Notes: generated by a model not told the origin, from the sequence alone. A stretch of 64,000 nucleotides of DNA from Tepidanaerobacter syntrophicus (GCF_001485475.2 NZ_DF976999.1:282001-346000), one strand, 5' to 3'; counted from the stretch's first letter, positions 1 to 7,860 are shown. Numbers and translations are program-made.

Positions 1-604
1 TCGTATGCATTATATCTTTTATCTTTTTATCTCGAGGCGCAGCAATAAGTTCTCTAAGTGATAAAACTCCCTGTAAGTGCTTTTTGTTATCTACCACATA
101 GAGATAGTATATTGTTTCAGCCTCCTGGCCAAATTTTCTTGCATCTTCAATAGCCTGGTTTACAGTTTCATCTGCAAAAATATATACATAATCTGTAGTC
201 ATTAAGCCGCCGGCTGTATCTTCGGCCATTTTTAAAAGCTCTTTTAGTTCTTCATAATCTTCTTTGGGAAGCTTTGCCAGGAGATGTTCTGCCTGAGTTG
301 TAGGCATTTCTTGGAAAAGGTCTATAATTTCATCAACAGACATATTTTCCAGTATTTTTACTATCTCTTCCTCCGGCAGTTCTTCTAATATCTCAACACT
401 TTCAGATGGGTCAAGTTCCTCTAATACTTCTGCAATTTTGGAGCTGCTGAGCATTTGAAGAAATTGCTTTTTATTTCCGTTTTTTATTTCATCAAGTATT
501 TCGGCAATATCTGCCGGATGCAGATTTGCAAGTATTTTTTGGGCTTCTTCGCTTTTGTTAAGCACCAAATGTTTTAAAAGCACTATATCTTTTTTTGGCA
601 GCAT
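1..604 (-). CDS. mgtE: Magnesium transporter MgtE, N-terminal part (cut by window edge)
   Basis: The first 201 codons of an MgtE-family Mg2+ channel are visible; the membrane domain lies beyond base 1. It starts at ATG 604-602 (MLPKKDIVLL) with SD AGGAGG at 612-617, spacing 7. Residues about 20-130 form the acidic helical-repeat MgtE N domain (for example LDPSESVEILEELPEEE). A CBS domain begins near residue 145 with AGGLMTTDYV, the usual MgtE hinge. In the family, the N and CBS domains bind Mg2+ and close the pore when cytosolic Mg2+ is high. The M-box upstream supports the Mg2+ role independently. Expression appears to be controlled at two levels by the leader described next. Confidence 0.95.
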   Translation of the reverse strand, partial: MLPKKDIVLLKHLVLNKSEEAQKILANLHPADIAEILDEIKNGNKKQFLQMLSSSKIAEVLEELDPSESVEILEELPEEEIVKILENMSVDEIIDLFQEMPTTQAEHLLAKLPKEDYEELKELLKMAEDTAGGLMTTDYVYIFADETVNQAIEDARKFGQEAETIYYLYVVDNKKHLQGVLSLRELIAAPRDKKIKDIMHT

Positions 605-726
605 CACATTTCCTCCTTTTCTAGGAGGTCTGCCCGGCCTTAAGGGCGGTAGGGCACACCTCCCATGATATTATTTTGTTTTTCGGACTATGGCTAGGAT
701 CCGGGTCCACCTTACCGCCCCCTTAA
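602..726 (-). promoter_or_regulatory. Alternative hairpins controlling the mgtE SD
   Basis: Read on the minus strand, three stems compete. Stem A pairs TTAAGGGGGCGGTAAGG (726-710) with CCTACCGCCCTTAA (653-640) and would bury the leader-ORF SD. Stem B pairs GGAGGTGTGCCC (663-652) with GGGCAGACCTCC (635-624), 11 of 12 pairs. Stem C pairs CCTCCT (628-623) with the mgtE SD AGGAGG (617-612) across a 5-nt loop. A and B share bases 652-653 and would be knotted; B and C share the CCTCC arm. So B exposes the mgtE SD and C hides it. The pairings are seen in the sequence; the switching is inferred. Confidence 0.7.
621..710 (-). CDS. MgtL-like Mg2+-sensing leader peptide (29 aa)
   Basis: A short ORF lies between the M-box terminator and mgtE: GTG start at 710-708, SD AAGGGGG at 724-718 with 7-nt spacing, stop TAG at 623-621. 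The peptide begins MDPDPSHSPKNK and then runs on with no obvious motif to a C-terminal QTS. The start closely resembles the enterobacterial MgtL leader of mgtA (MEPDPTPLP in E. coli, from memory): acidic-Pro-acidic-Pro at positions 2-5, Ser/Thr at 6, Pro at 9, basic residues after. In MgtL such nascent chains destabilise the ribosome when Mg2+ is low. The stop codon lies in the loop of stem C, 4 nt before the mgtE SD, so the ribosome's fate can decide which hairpin forms. Function is inferred from similarity and context. Confidence 0.72.
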   Translation of the reverse strand: MDPDPSHSPKNKIISWEVCPTALKAGQTS

Positions 727-738
727 TTTTTTATATAT

Positions 739-768
739 AAAAACAAAAACCCTTCCGGACGAAAGGGT
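739..768 (-). terminator. Intrinsic terminator of the M-box riboswitch
   Basis: On the minus strand, ACCCTTTC (768-761) pairs with GAAGGGT and its neighbours (756-749), followed by a T-rich tract TTTTGTTTTT at 748-739. It follows the M-box aptamer directly and precedes the leader ORF, as expected for a transcription-terminating Mg2+ riboswitch expression platform. Confidence 0.85.
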
Positions 769-779
769 ACAACAAAATA

Positions 780-950
780 CTTTCCCCTCGTCATCGGTTT
801 TAGCACTGTGCGACTTTGGAATCTTGTTCCAGCCACATTAGATTTTACCTTAATCCGGCAAAACCTGCTAACCCATTGGTGTCTCTCGACATTTCCGGGC
901 AGTGGCCTGTATTCGCACAGGAGCCTCACCTAACGGGAAGTTAGATGAAT
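780..950 (-). promoter_or_regulatory. M-box (ykoK) magnesium riboswitch
   Basis: The minus strand contains the conserved M-box blocks in order: TTAGGTGAGGCTCCTGTGCG, CACTGCCCGGAAATGTC, ACACCAATGGGTTAGCAG, GTGGCTGGAACAAG, and CACAGTGCTAAAACCG near the 3' end. These match the Mg2+-binding M-box aptamer of Bacillus mgtE and related genes. A terminator hairpin follows and mgtE is downstream. High Mg2+ is expected to compact the aptamer and favour termination. Confidence 0.93.
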
Positions 951-970
951 TTTAATTTTGCATCCACCTT

Positions 971-1000
971 ATTTTAATATCTTTACAGGCGAGATGTCAA
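971..1000 (-). promoter_or_regulatory. Promoter of the mgtE leader
   Basis: TTGACA (1000-995), an 18-bp spacer and TAAAAT (976-971) read toward the M-box. It sits just after the HDAC-like gene, so mgtE is its own transcription unit. Confidence 0.75.
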
Positions 1001-1013
1001 GGAAAAGTTATAA

Positions 1014-2330
1014 TTAAAGGTGTCTTTTGAAGAAAATATCATTTTTTCGGTCTTGAAGGTAAATTCTGAAGTAATTTTGCGCATCGGCTTCTTTATACAT
1101 TTTGTATCCTTCATCTATGCAGGAAGGACAGGCATCTTGCGGTATCGTTACCGCAAAAATAGGCATACCTCTATCACTGGTAGATTCTATCATATTTACA
1201 CCTGAACACTTATTGCAGACCTTAAATCTTTGGGTCTGATATTCCATTATGCCGTCAGTATCATAGTAGACATTCCGTTTTCTTATAATTTCTTCTTTAC
1301 CTTTTATTATTTCTTGAGCAATTGACTCTTTATTGCGCCAGCGTTTATAAATTGTCTCACACAGTTCTTTGATATACTCTGTTATTTTTTGCGGCTGTTT
1401 AAGTTTTGCAGGATCATAATCCGGCTCTCTTACATGGGAATAATCCAGTCCTGCCATTGCCAAAATTATCCCAAGATTAACATAGGGAAGTGCGCCTTCT
1501 ATTGAGTATCCGCCTTCCAGGACTGCAATATCAGGATTTAATCTGTGATTTAGCTCAGCATAACCCCATGCTGTAAAATTCATATTCGTAAGGGGGTCGG
1601 TATAGTGGTTGTCCTGTCCGGCAGAATTTACTATAAGTTCCGGCTTGTATTCATCAAGAATCGGTAAAACAAGATTGTCAAGCACATACAGAAAACCTTC
1701 CTGGCCGGTTCCCGGAGGCAGAGGCACATTTATGTTATATCCAATTGCTCCGGGGCCTCCAAACTCATCGATAAAACCGGTGCCGGGGTAAAGCGTTCTT
1801 CCGTCCTGATGAAAAGAAATAAACAGTGTATCCCTGTCATTCCAGTAAATGTCCTGGGTCCCATCGCCGTGATGGCAGTCAGTATCTATTATAGCAACCC
1901 GCCGGTGGCCATATCGGGCCCTGAGATTTTCCAACATTATGGCTTCAATATTTATTATGCAAAAACCTCTGTCGCCATAAACGACGCGCTGGGCGTGATG
2001 TCCCGGCGGACGCACAAGAGCAAAAGCTTTATCCGCTTCACCTTCCATCACCGCCTCTGCAGCCTTGATTGCTCCTCCTGCTGAAATCATGTGGGAAGTC
2101 GTTGCTCTGTCTTCTACGCTCGGAACACAAAAATGCACTCGCTCTATGTCTTTATTTGACGCTATGTTAGGATTATAAAACTTTATACCTTCGATATCAT
2201 TTATGCCTTCTTCAAATATCTGATCTTGCGTATATAGAAGCCGTTCTTCCCTTTCCGGATGTGTTGGGCTTATTGCCCAGTCAAAAGCAGGAAAGAACAC
2301 AAGGCCAAGCCGGTTTTTCGCTTTAAGCAT
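1014..2330 (-). CDS. Histone-deacetylase-superfamily deacylase with C-terminal Cys-rich extension
   Basis: A 438-residue Zn2+ amidohydrolase of the HDAC/AcuC/acetylpolyamine-amidohydrolase superfamily. Seen motifs: RPPGHHAQR (catalytic His pair), DTDCHHGDGTQDIYW (metal-binding Asp/His), ISFHQDG, YPGTG, and NSAGQDNHYTDPL, where the family usually has GFD/GxD before H. After about residue 340 comes an unusual tail with CNKC and CPSC pairs, a possible zinc ribbon. I chose ATG 2330, which overlaps the end of the upstream hydantoinase-type gene by 8 bases; an in-frame ATG at 2351 lacks an SD. Tight overlap suggests translational coupling and a joint pathway. Substrate unknown: N-acyl amine, amide or peptide-like compounds are all possible. 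Confidence 0.85.
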   Translation of the reverse strand: MLKAKNRLGLVFFPAFDWAISPTHPEREERLLYTQDQIFEEGINDIEGIKFYNPNIASNKDIERVHFCVPSVEDRATTSHMISAGGAIKAAEAVMEGEADKAFALVRPPGHHAQRVVYGDRGFCIINIEAIMLENLRARYGHRRVAIIDTDCHHGDGTQDIYWNDRDTLFISFHQDGRTLYPGTGFIDEFGGPGAIGYNINVPLPPGTGQEGFLYVLDNLVLPILDEYKPELIVNSAGQDNHYTDPLTNMNFTAWGYAELNHRLNPDIAVLEGGYSIEGALPYVNLGIILAMAGLDYSHVREPDYDPAKLKQPQKITEYIKELCETIYKRWRNKESIAQEIIKGKEEIIRKRNVYYDTDGIMEYQTQRFKVCNKCSGVNMIESTSDRGMPIFAVTIPQDACPSCIDEGYKMYKEADAQNYFRIYLQDRKNDIFFKRHL

Positions 2331-3996
2331 CTTTATCGCCCCACATTTCATAAAGTAGTCCGGGTTTTGCTTGCACTCTTATCCTCATATTTTTACCGCT
2401 TGTATAAAAACCCCTGACTATATTAAAAACACTTTCTTCTACTATTTCAGGCTGTATTTCGCCGGCCTCAGCCCCTAAAATAGACAATTGTTTACTTAAA
2501 AGCTCAACAGCCAAAAGTTTTGCATCTTCTAAAGTATAATTTCGTTCTATTTTTTTGCATAGACCGATTTCAGGCACCAAAAGGGTTCCCTGGGCAGTAT
2601 CAACAAATACGGTAATCTCTGCAGTAGTTTTAGCAAGAGCAGCTCCCACAGCATTTGCAGCTTCATAAAATTTAGGATAAAAGCAGGGAATTTTAAAGCT
2701 ATTTTCCAAAATAGGGGCGAGTATCTTCGCCGGTCCGCCAATTGCCTGGACAAATTCCGGATTGATTTTCTTGCCATACAGCAGTTCTTTTACTGTATAC
2801 ACCGGATGGGAATTTATCTCAAAAAGCAACTTATCCACTTTTTCTTTTATCATATTCGCCATTGTTTGTAGAACCAGTGATGCCGCTTCTTGTATATTTA
2901 AATCCAGAGGCCCTGCTATGTCTTTCATAGCATCTACAGCCTTTTCCTTGCTTCCTATATCAAGAAGCCCTTGGGCAATCATGGCATCTGTAGGAGTAGG
3001 GCAGGGACCGCCTAAAGCCATCGGGCTCCCCTTTCTATAAGGCCCGATATGCAGTATGCCATTTTCTACTCTAACCTCGCTGTCTCCGCCTAATCCCATG
3101 GAAACGCTGTAAAGCGCCCTTACCAAAGTAGGGTACTCGCCAATTTTTATTCCAAGGGGTTCAAACAGCGGCACACCATCTGCCAGAAATGCGATATCTG
3201 TAGTTGTTCCTCCTATATCCAAAAATACCCCGTCTTTTGATGTATTAAAAAACGCTTGACCGCCCATTATACTTGCTGCAGGGCCGGATAATATCGTATT
3301 TACCGGAAATTTTTCTGCGCTTTCAAGACCCATTGTACCGCCGTCAGCTTTTAGGACATAAAGCTTTGCATTAATTTTTTCGCGTTTAAGGGCATCAACT
3401 ATGCTGTTGCTAAATCTAGAAAATGTAGAATACACCGCCGAGTTGAAATAAGATGTAAAAACTCTGCGGGGAAAATTTAGCTTTCCCGAAACAGTATGCC
3501 CTAATGTTACAGGTGAAAAATCATTTTTTAACATATCATAAATTTTTATTTCGTGGTCAGGATTTCTAACTGAGAACTTTCCAACAACGGCACAGGCTGA
3601 AATATTTTTGTTTTTAAATGCATTTGACGCGCGATTTATCTCAGCAGGGTTAATTGGGCTTACCTCTCGGCCTCTATGGTCTATATAACCTTCTGTGAAA
3701 ATGTTTTCCTGCCCACAAGCCAAAAAATCACAAGGAAGGCCCGGACCGCTTTCGATTATCATGCCTACAGGGGCTGTCTTTTCTTCCACAATAGCATTGG
3801 TACAGATAGTAGTGCTTAAAATGACTCGTTCTATTTCATCAGGCTTTACTCCGGCAATTAGAGGCTTTAGTGTTTTCCACACAGATTCTAAAAGATTATT
3901 CGGTTCAGTTGGTATCTTTGACGTTTTTATAATCTTGCCATGGTCAATGAGAACCGCATCAACGTGCGTCCCTCCCATGTCAAGCCCTATAATCAC
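2323..3996 (-). CDS. Hydantoinase/oxoprolinase-family (HyuA-type) ATP-dependent enzyme
   Basis: 557 residues with the N-terminal Hydant_A_N domain (MIIGLDMGGTHVDAVLID, an ASKHA-type phosphate loop) and the central hydantoinase A domain (LSGPAASIMGGQAFF, DIGGTTTDIAFL, adenosine-binding IGGPAKIL). The family includes ATP-dependent N-methylhydantoinase A, 5-oxoprolinase and acetone carboxylase subunits; members cleave or activate cyclic amides or ketones using ATP. GTG start at 3996 with SD AAAGGGGG. There is no HyuB partner in the window; instead an HDAC-like deacylase overlaps the 3' end and murB is 14 bases upstream. The exact substrate cannot be told from sequence. Confidence 0.87.
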   Translation of the reverse strand: MIIGLDMGGTHVDAVLIDHGKIIKTSKIPTEPNNLLESVWKTLKPLIAGVKPDEIERVILSTTICTNAIVEEKTAPVGMIIESGPGLPCDFLACGQENIFTEGYIDHRGREVSPINPAEINRASNAFKNKNISACAVVGKFSVRNPDHEIKIYDMLKNDFSPVTLGHTVSGKLNFPRRVFTSYFNSAVYSTFSRFSNSIVDALKREKINAKLYVLKADGGTMGLESAEKFPVNTILSGPAASIMGGQAFFNTSKDGVFLDIGGTTTDIAFLADGVPLFEPLGIKIGEYPTLVRALYSVSMGLGGDSEVRVENGILHIGPYRKGSPMALGGPCPTPTDAMIAQGLLDIGSKEKAVDAMKDIAGPLDLNIQEAASLVLQTMANMIKEKVDKLLFEINSHPVYTVKELLYGKKINPEFVQAIGGPAKILAPILENSFKIPCFYPKFYEAANAVGAALAKTTAEITVFVDTAQGTLLVPEIGLCKKIERNYTLEDAKLLAVELLSKQLSILGAEAGEIQPEIVEESVFNIVRGFYTSGKNMRIRVQAKPGLLYEMWGDKDA

Positions 3997-4010
3997 TTTT
4001 ATTTCCCCCT

Positions 4011-4934
4011 TTATTCGAGTTCATCTTCGCCAATAATTTTTATTTCAGGTTCCAGCAATACATCAAATTTTCTTTGTACTTCCTGCTGTATATATTCTAT
4101 TAGCTCAATTACATCTCTTGCAGTCGCGCCGCCGGTATTCACTATAAAGCCGGCGTGCTTTTCAGATACCATGGCTCCGCCTATTTTATAGCCTTTAAGC
4201 CCTGCTTTTTCTATAAGGGCACCGGCAAAATTCCCCGGCGGTCTTTTAAATACGCTGCCTGCGCTGGGAAGATTAAGGGGCTGTTTTTGTCTGCGAAGGA
4301 CTGAATATTTTTCCATTCTACTTTTTATTTCACCGTAGCTTCCGGGCTCTAGTTTTATCAAAGCTTCCAAAACGATTTTGCCGCTGTTTTGAAGAACAGA
4401 GGTGCGGTATGAATAGCCTAACTCCTTATTTTTTATTTCATATATATCGCCATCTTGTTCCATAACTTTTACGCTTTCGACAATTTCTGCCATTTGGCCG
4501 TCATAGGCTCCTGCATTCATTACAACGGCCCCACCTACTGTACCAGGGATGCCTCCGGCAAATTCCAGGCCTTTTAAACTGTTTTCAAGGGCTAATTTTG
4601 AAAGATTTGATAGAGGCAGCCCTGCCTTGCATCTTATAACATCTTTATCTACAACAGCTTCACTAAAGTTTTGAGCAAGCTTAATAACTACCCCTCTTAT
4701 ACCGCCGTCTTTTACCAATAAATTAGTGCCATTTCCCATTATAAAAAAGGGGATACTGTTTTGAGCGCATATTTTGATGACTTCTAATACGTCTTCTTCA
4801 TCCTCCGGAAGTACCATAATATCGCAAGGTCCCCCGATACGAAAAGATGTATGATATTTCATCGGTTCATTTATCTTTATTTGATCAGGCTTTAATATCT
4901 TGTTTAAAATTTCTACTATTTTAATGGAATCCAT
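4011..4934 (-). CDS. murB: UDP-N-acetylenolpyruvoylglucosamine reductase MurB
   Basis: 307-residue FAD enzyme that reduces UDP-GlcNAc-enolpyruvate to UDP-MurNAc in peptidoglycan synthesis, in the cytosol. FAD-binding segments are GNGTNLLVKDGGIRG and EFAGGIPGTVGGAVVMNAGA; catalytic and C-domain motifs are YSYRTS, GSVFKRPPGNFAG and EPEIKIIGE, as in type II MurB. I chose ATG 4934 because GAGGAG lies 8 bases upstream; the frame is open for 48 codons further (to 5078) but that extension is AT-rich, Lys/Ile-rich and unlike the family. First gene of murB-hyuA-deacylase. The link between a wall gene and the two amidohydrolase-type genes is not obvious. Confidence 0.95.
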   Translation of the reverse strand: MDSIKIVEILNKILKPDQIKINEPMKYHTSFRIGGPCDIMVLPEDEEDVLEVIKICAQNSIPFFIMGNGTNLLVKDGGIRGVVIKLAQNFSEAVVDKDVIRCKAGLPLSNLSKLALENSLKGLEFAGGIPGTVGGAVVMNAGAYDGQMAEIVESVKVMEQDGDIYEIKNKELGYSYRTSVLQNSGKIVLEALIKLEPGSYGEIKSRMEKYSVLRRQKQPLNLPSAGSVFKRPPGNFAGALIEKAGLKGYKIGGAMVSEKHAGFIVNTGGATARDVIELIEYIQQEVQRKFDVLLEPEIKIIGEDELE

Positions 4935-5088
4935 ATCTTTACTCCTCGCCTTGATATTGTCTAAGGTAAAGTAGTTATTAATGATTACTTCTATAATTGT
5001 CCTGTTAATTCCTTCTTTGCAAATAAAGTCAAATTTTTTTATCGCTTTATCAGTAATTTTGAAAAATCTTAAAAGCATTGCGCCATCA

Positions 5089-5125
5089 CAAAAATAGGAT
5101 AAAGGAATCCATCATCCTTTATCCT
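5089..5125 (-). terminator. Terminator after dat
   Basis: Minus strand: AGGATAAAGGA, 7-8 nt loop, TCCTTTATCCT, then ATTTTTG. It separates the yhaM-hprK-...-dat operon from murB. Confidence 0.85.
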
Positions 5126-5145
5126 GGTAAAAAGTGCATGTTATG

Positions 5146-6000
5146 TCAGCGATTAACAGTTTGTTTCAAGTTATTATACTTCTCTTGCAGCATCCTGGTT
5201 ATCTTGCCCGGTATACCGTCACCTATAATCTTTCCGTCCACTTTTACAACAGGCATTATTTCCGTGGTAGTTCCCGTAAGAAAAACCTCGTCGGCATCAA
5301 GAAGCTGGTTAATATTAAATACTTCTTCAGAATATGGTATGTTATTTGCATCTGCAATTTCCAGAACAATTCCTCGGGTTATGCCATTTAATATCCTGTT
5401 GTCGGCAGGATGGGTAAAAAGCTTGCCGCCTTTTACAATAAATACATTGCTGCTTGCTCCTTCGTTTACTGTTCCACCTCTGTGAAAAATTGCTTCATAA
5501 GAACCGGCTCGTTTTGCTTTTTCCTTTGCGATACAATTTGCCAGGAGCTGAACTGTCTTTATATTGCATCGATTCCAGCGTTCATCAGGCACTGTTATGC
5601 AAGTTATGCCGGTTTCATAAAATTCCTCCGGATTTCCTTTGGACTCTCTTGCTATAACAACCCAAGTGCAGGGAATGTTTTCAGGGAAGACATGCTGCCT
5701 TTCAGCTGCTCCGCGTGTCACCTGTATATATACCGATGTATCGGCAAAACCACACTCATCTACAGCTTGTCGGCAAATTTTCTCAAGGTTGTCAATACCA
5801 AAATCGAGATTCAGGTATATTTCTTTTGCTCCGTCTTGAAGCCTGGCCAAGTGGCGGTCCATATAAAAGAATCTGCCGTCATAAGCATGAATTACCTCAT
5901 ACAGACCATCGCCAAAGAGAAACCCTCTGTCTTCTACCGGAATTTTTGCATTTTCGTAATCAACCTTCTGGCCGTTTAAATAAACTATTGTTGATGACAT
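5146..6000 (-). CDS. dat: D-amino acid aminotransferase (D-alanine transaminase)
   Basis: 284 residues, fold type IV PLP transaminase. The N terminus (VYLNGQKVDYENAKIPVEDRG, shown in part: VEDRGFLFGDGLYEVIHAYD) is typical of D-amino acid transaminase rather than IlvE. The PLP lysine is in TVQLLANCIAKEKA. EGASSNVFIVKGGKL and GITRGIVLEIA are the usual phosphate-binding motifs. It interconverts D-Ala and D-Glu with 2-oxo acids, supplying D-Glu for peptidoglycan or degrading D-amino acids. Last gene of a five-gene operon. The nearby operon with N-acyl-D-amino-acid deacylase makes a catabolic D-amino acid role plausible. A branched-chain or 4-amino-4-deoxychorismate function is less likely. Confidence 0.85.
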   Translation of the reverse strand: MSSTIVYLNGQKVDYENAKIPVEDRGFLFGDGLYEVIHAYDGRFFYMDRHLARLQDGAKEIYLNLDFGIDNLEKICRQAVDECGFADTSVYIQVTRGAAERQHVFPENIPCTWVVIARESKGNPEEFYETGITCITVPDERWNRCNIKTVQLLANCIAKEKAKRAGSYEAIFHRGGTVNEGASSNVFIVKGGKLFTHPADNRILNGITRGIVLEIADANNIPYSEEVFNINQLLDADEVFLTGTTTEIMPVVKVDGKIIGDGIPGKITRMLQEKYNNLKQTVNR

Positions 6001-6051
6001 ATTGATGATGCCTCCCTTTTTGATAATTAAAAATTTATATATTGTCCAGGG

Positions 6052-6780
6052 TTATAAAGTGATCTCTTTGCCTTTTAATTTTAAGAAATCTATAACCTTT
6101 TCTGCAGAAGTATTCAATATATTTTCTTGTGGAACCTTTGCATCTTCTATTAATTTTTCGGCCTTTGCAAAATTTGCTATGTCAAAACAGATATGCGCAT
6201 CGCTTCCTAAAGAAACTGTCGCTCCTAACTCTGCTGCTTTTTTTGCAATCAGAGAACAATTTTTCTCGCTGCCTTGTCGGCTTATAAAAGAGCTGTTATT
6301 TATTTCTATTGACACATTGTATGCATGGGCAGCTTCTACAAATCTATCAATATTTATCGGAAATTCGGGGTTTCCCGGATGGACAATAATATCCACATAT
6401 GGATTTTTTATCGCTTCTATAATTGCTTGAGTGTTTTCCTCTACACTAAGTCCCTGGGGAAAACATCCTACATGAAGACCTGCTAAAACTATATCTAATC
6501 TTTGAAGGAATTCCTCAGGAAGATCTAAGGTTCCTCTTGTATCTAAAATATTTGCCTCTACTCCTCTAAGTATATAAACTCCGTTTATTGTCCGCGGAAT
6601 TACTCTCATATTCCAAAAATAATATTTATTAATTCCACCTTCTCCCATAGCCGGCCCGTGGTCCGTTATTGCAATCATTTTAACGCCTTTTTTTGAGGCA
6701 GCCTCCGCATTTTCGGCTATTGTGCTGTAAGCATGGCCACTGGCTATGGTGTGGCAGTGGGTATCAACTTCCCATTTCAA
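6052..6780 (-). CDS. PHP-family phosphatase (YcdX-like)
   Basis: 242 residues of the PHP metal-dependent phosphoesterase fold. Metal-ligand motifs seen in order: DTHCHTIASGHAYST, ITDHGPAMG, GVEANI, HVGCF, HPGNPEFP, NNSSF and SLGSDAHICFD. Close in type to E. coli YcdX and to PHP histidinol-phosphate phosphatases (HisK). I chose TTG 6780 because GAGGTGA precedes it; ATG 6798 has no SD. It sits between the sugar isomerase and dat. The his operon in this window has no phosphatase, so a HisK role is possible, but the local neighbours do not point to histidine. Confidence 0.85.
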   Translation of the reverse strand: MKWEVDTHCHTIASGHAYSTIAENAEAASKKGVKMIAITDHGPAMGEGGINKYYFWNMRVIPRTINGVYILRGVEANILDTRGTLDLPEEFLQRLDIVLAGLHVGCFPQGLSVEENTQAIIEAIKNPYVDIIVHPGNPEFPINIDRFVEAAHAYNVSIEINNSSFISRQGSEKNCSLIAKKAAELGATVSLGSDAHICFDIANFAKAEKLIEDAKVPQENILNTSAEKVIDFLKLKGKEITL

Positions 6781-6804
6781 ATAAATCACCTCATACAATG
6801 GGCT

Positions 6805-7860
6805 TCAGTCGCCCATTTGTTCTTTTAATTTATCGATAAAATCTATTTCCTTTGGATCTTTGTTGTTAAGGATTGCAAGATAAGCACTTGCATAATCTCC
6901 CAGCATTATATGCGAAAGTGTGTGCTCAAGGAACGAATCGCCTTGTGGCCAAATTTCTGTAACTCCTGCTACTTTTTCCTTTAGAATATCTCTTGTTATT
7001 TCTATACGCTTTTTCATGCGCTCGCTTTCATTAGGAGACCTTAATATTATTATTTCAAGCATCTTTAAAAGATCTATATCGCCTTCATATCCCATAATTT
7101 CATTGTGATCCAGCTCGGGAAACGCATTGAAGAAGGCCGGATGTTTTGCGTTTTCATTCATCTGCCCTTTCCATCTTGCCGCAACAACATCTGTCAAATT
7201 TGCAGTGCCATAGATCACAGGAATCTTGCCAAATAATTTTCTTGCCAATTGTTTTGCAGGATTATTTTTTTCTGGCGTTTTTGGGGAATAATCGTCTCGC
7301 ATTTTTTTCAAAAGACTTATTGGCTTTTCAACATTCGCAGCCCCGTCAATTTCTATACCCATAGCTTGAAACAACATTAAAATTGGAAAGAGAGAAAATC
7401 CTAAAGCAGCTCTTGGAGGAAGGCCTGCCGGGACTACAATTGCAGGGATGTTGTCTGCATCAGCCTTTTCCTTTAGCTTTCCGCCTGTTGTAATTACTGC
7501 AATTTGAGCTCCTTTTGCTTTTGCCTCATCATATGCAGCCAGCGTTTCTTCGGTATTGCCCGAATAACTCGATGCAATAACAAAGGTCTTGTTTCCTACG
7601 AAACTTGGCATAGTATAATCTCTGTTTACGATTATAGGAATAGAAGATTTTTTAAAAGCAAGCATCCTTACCAAATCTCCGCCAATGGCAGAACCTCCCA
7701 TTCCCGTTATGACTACATTTAAAATATTCTCAAACTGAATCTTGGAAGTAACGTCCTTTGCAATATTTACAGCTTCCAAACAATGATCAGGAAATTTGTA
7801 TATAAGGTCAAACATCCCGCCTTTATCTAATTCGCCTATAATTTTTAAATCATCCAACAT
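6805..7860 (-). CDS. Bifunctional phosphoglucose/phosphomannose isomerase
   Basis: 351 residues with two SIS domains. GMGGSAIGGDLVRM and ASSYSGNTEETLAAYDEA are the sugar-phosphate binding loops; PAGLPPRAALGFSLFPIL and the central FPELDHNEIMGYEG, with the catalytic Glu/His, are typical of the archaeal-type bifunctional PGI/PMI. It interconverts glucose-6-P, fructose-6-P and mannose-6-P. The plus-strand phosphohexomutase at 49213 would act in the same sugar-phosphate pool. ATG start with AAAGGAGG upstream. A conventional pgi or manA was not seen in the window. Confidence 0.9.
   Translation of the reverse strand: MLDDLKIIGELDKGGMFDLIYKFPDHCLEAVNIAKDVTSKIQFENILNVVITGMGGSAIGGDLVRMLAFKKSSIPIIVNRDYTMPSFVGNKTFVIASSYSGNTEETLAAYDEAKAKGAQIAVITTGGKLKEKADADNIPAIVVPAGLPPRAALGFSLFPILMLFQAMGIEIDGAANVEKPISLLKKMRDDYSPKTPEKNNPAKQLARKLFGKIPVIYGTANLTDVVAARWKGQMNENAKHPAFFNAFPELDHNEIMGYEGDIDLLKMLEIIILRSPNESERMKKRIEITRDILKEKVAGVTEIWPQGDSFLEHTLSHIMLGDYASAYLAILNNKDPKEIDFIDKLKEQMGD

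Noticed and set aside
723-929. 68-codon minus-strand ORF between mgtE and the HDAC-like gene
   Set aside because: It lies wholly inside the M-box aptamer and terminator; the sequence is explained by conserved RNA structure and has no protein-family features.
4935-5078. 48-codon N-terminal extension of murB
   Set aside because: The SD fits the downstream ATG 4934; the extension is Lys/Ile-rich and unlike MurB N termini.
5078-5979. Long plus-strand ORFs opposite dat
   Set aside because: They are antisense shadows of a clear transaminase gene, without SD or recognisable domains.
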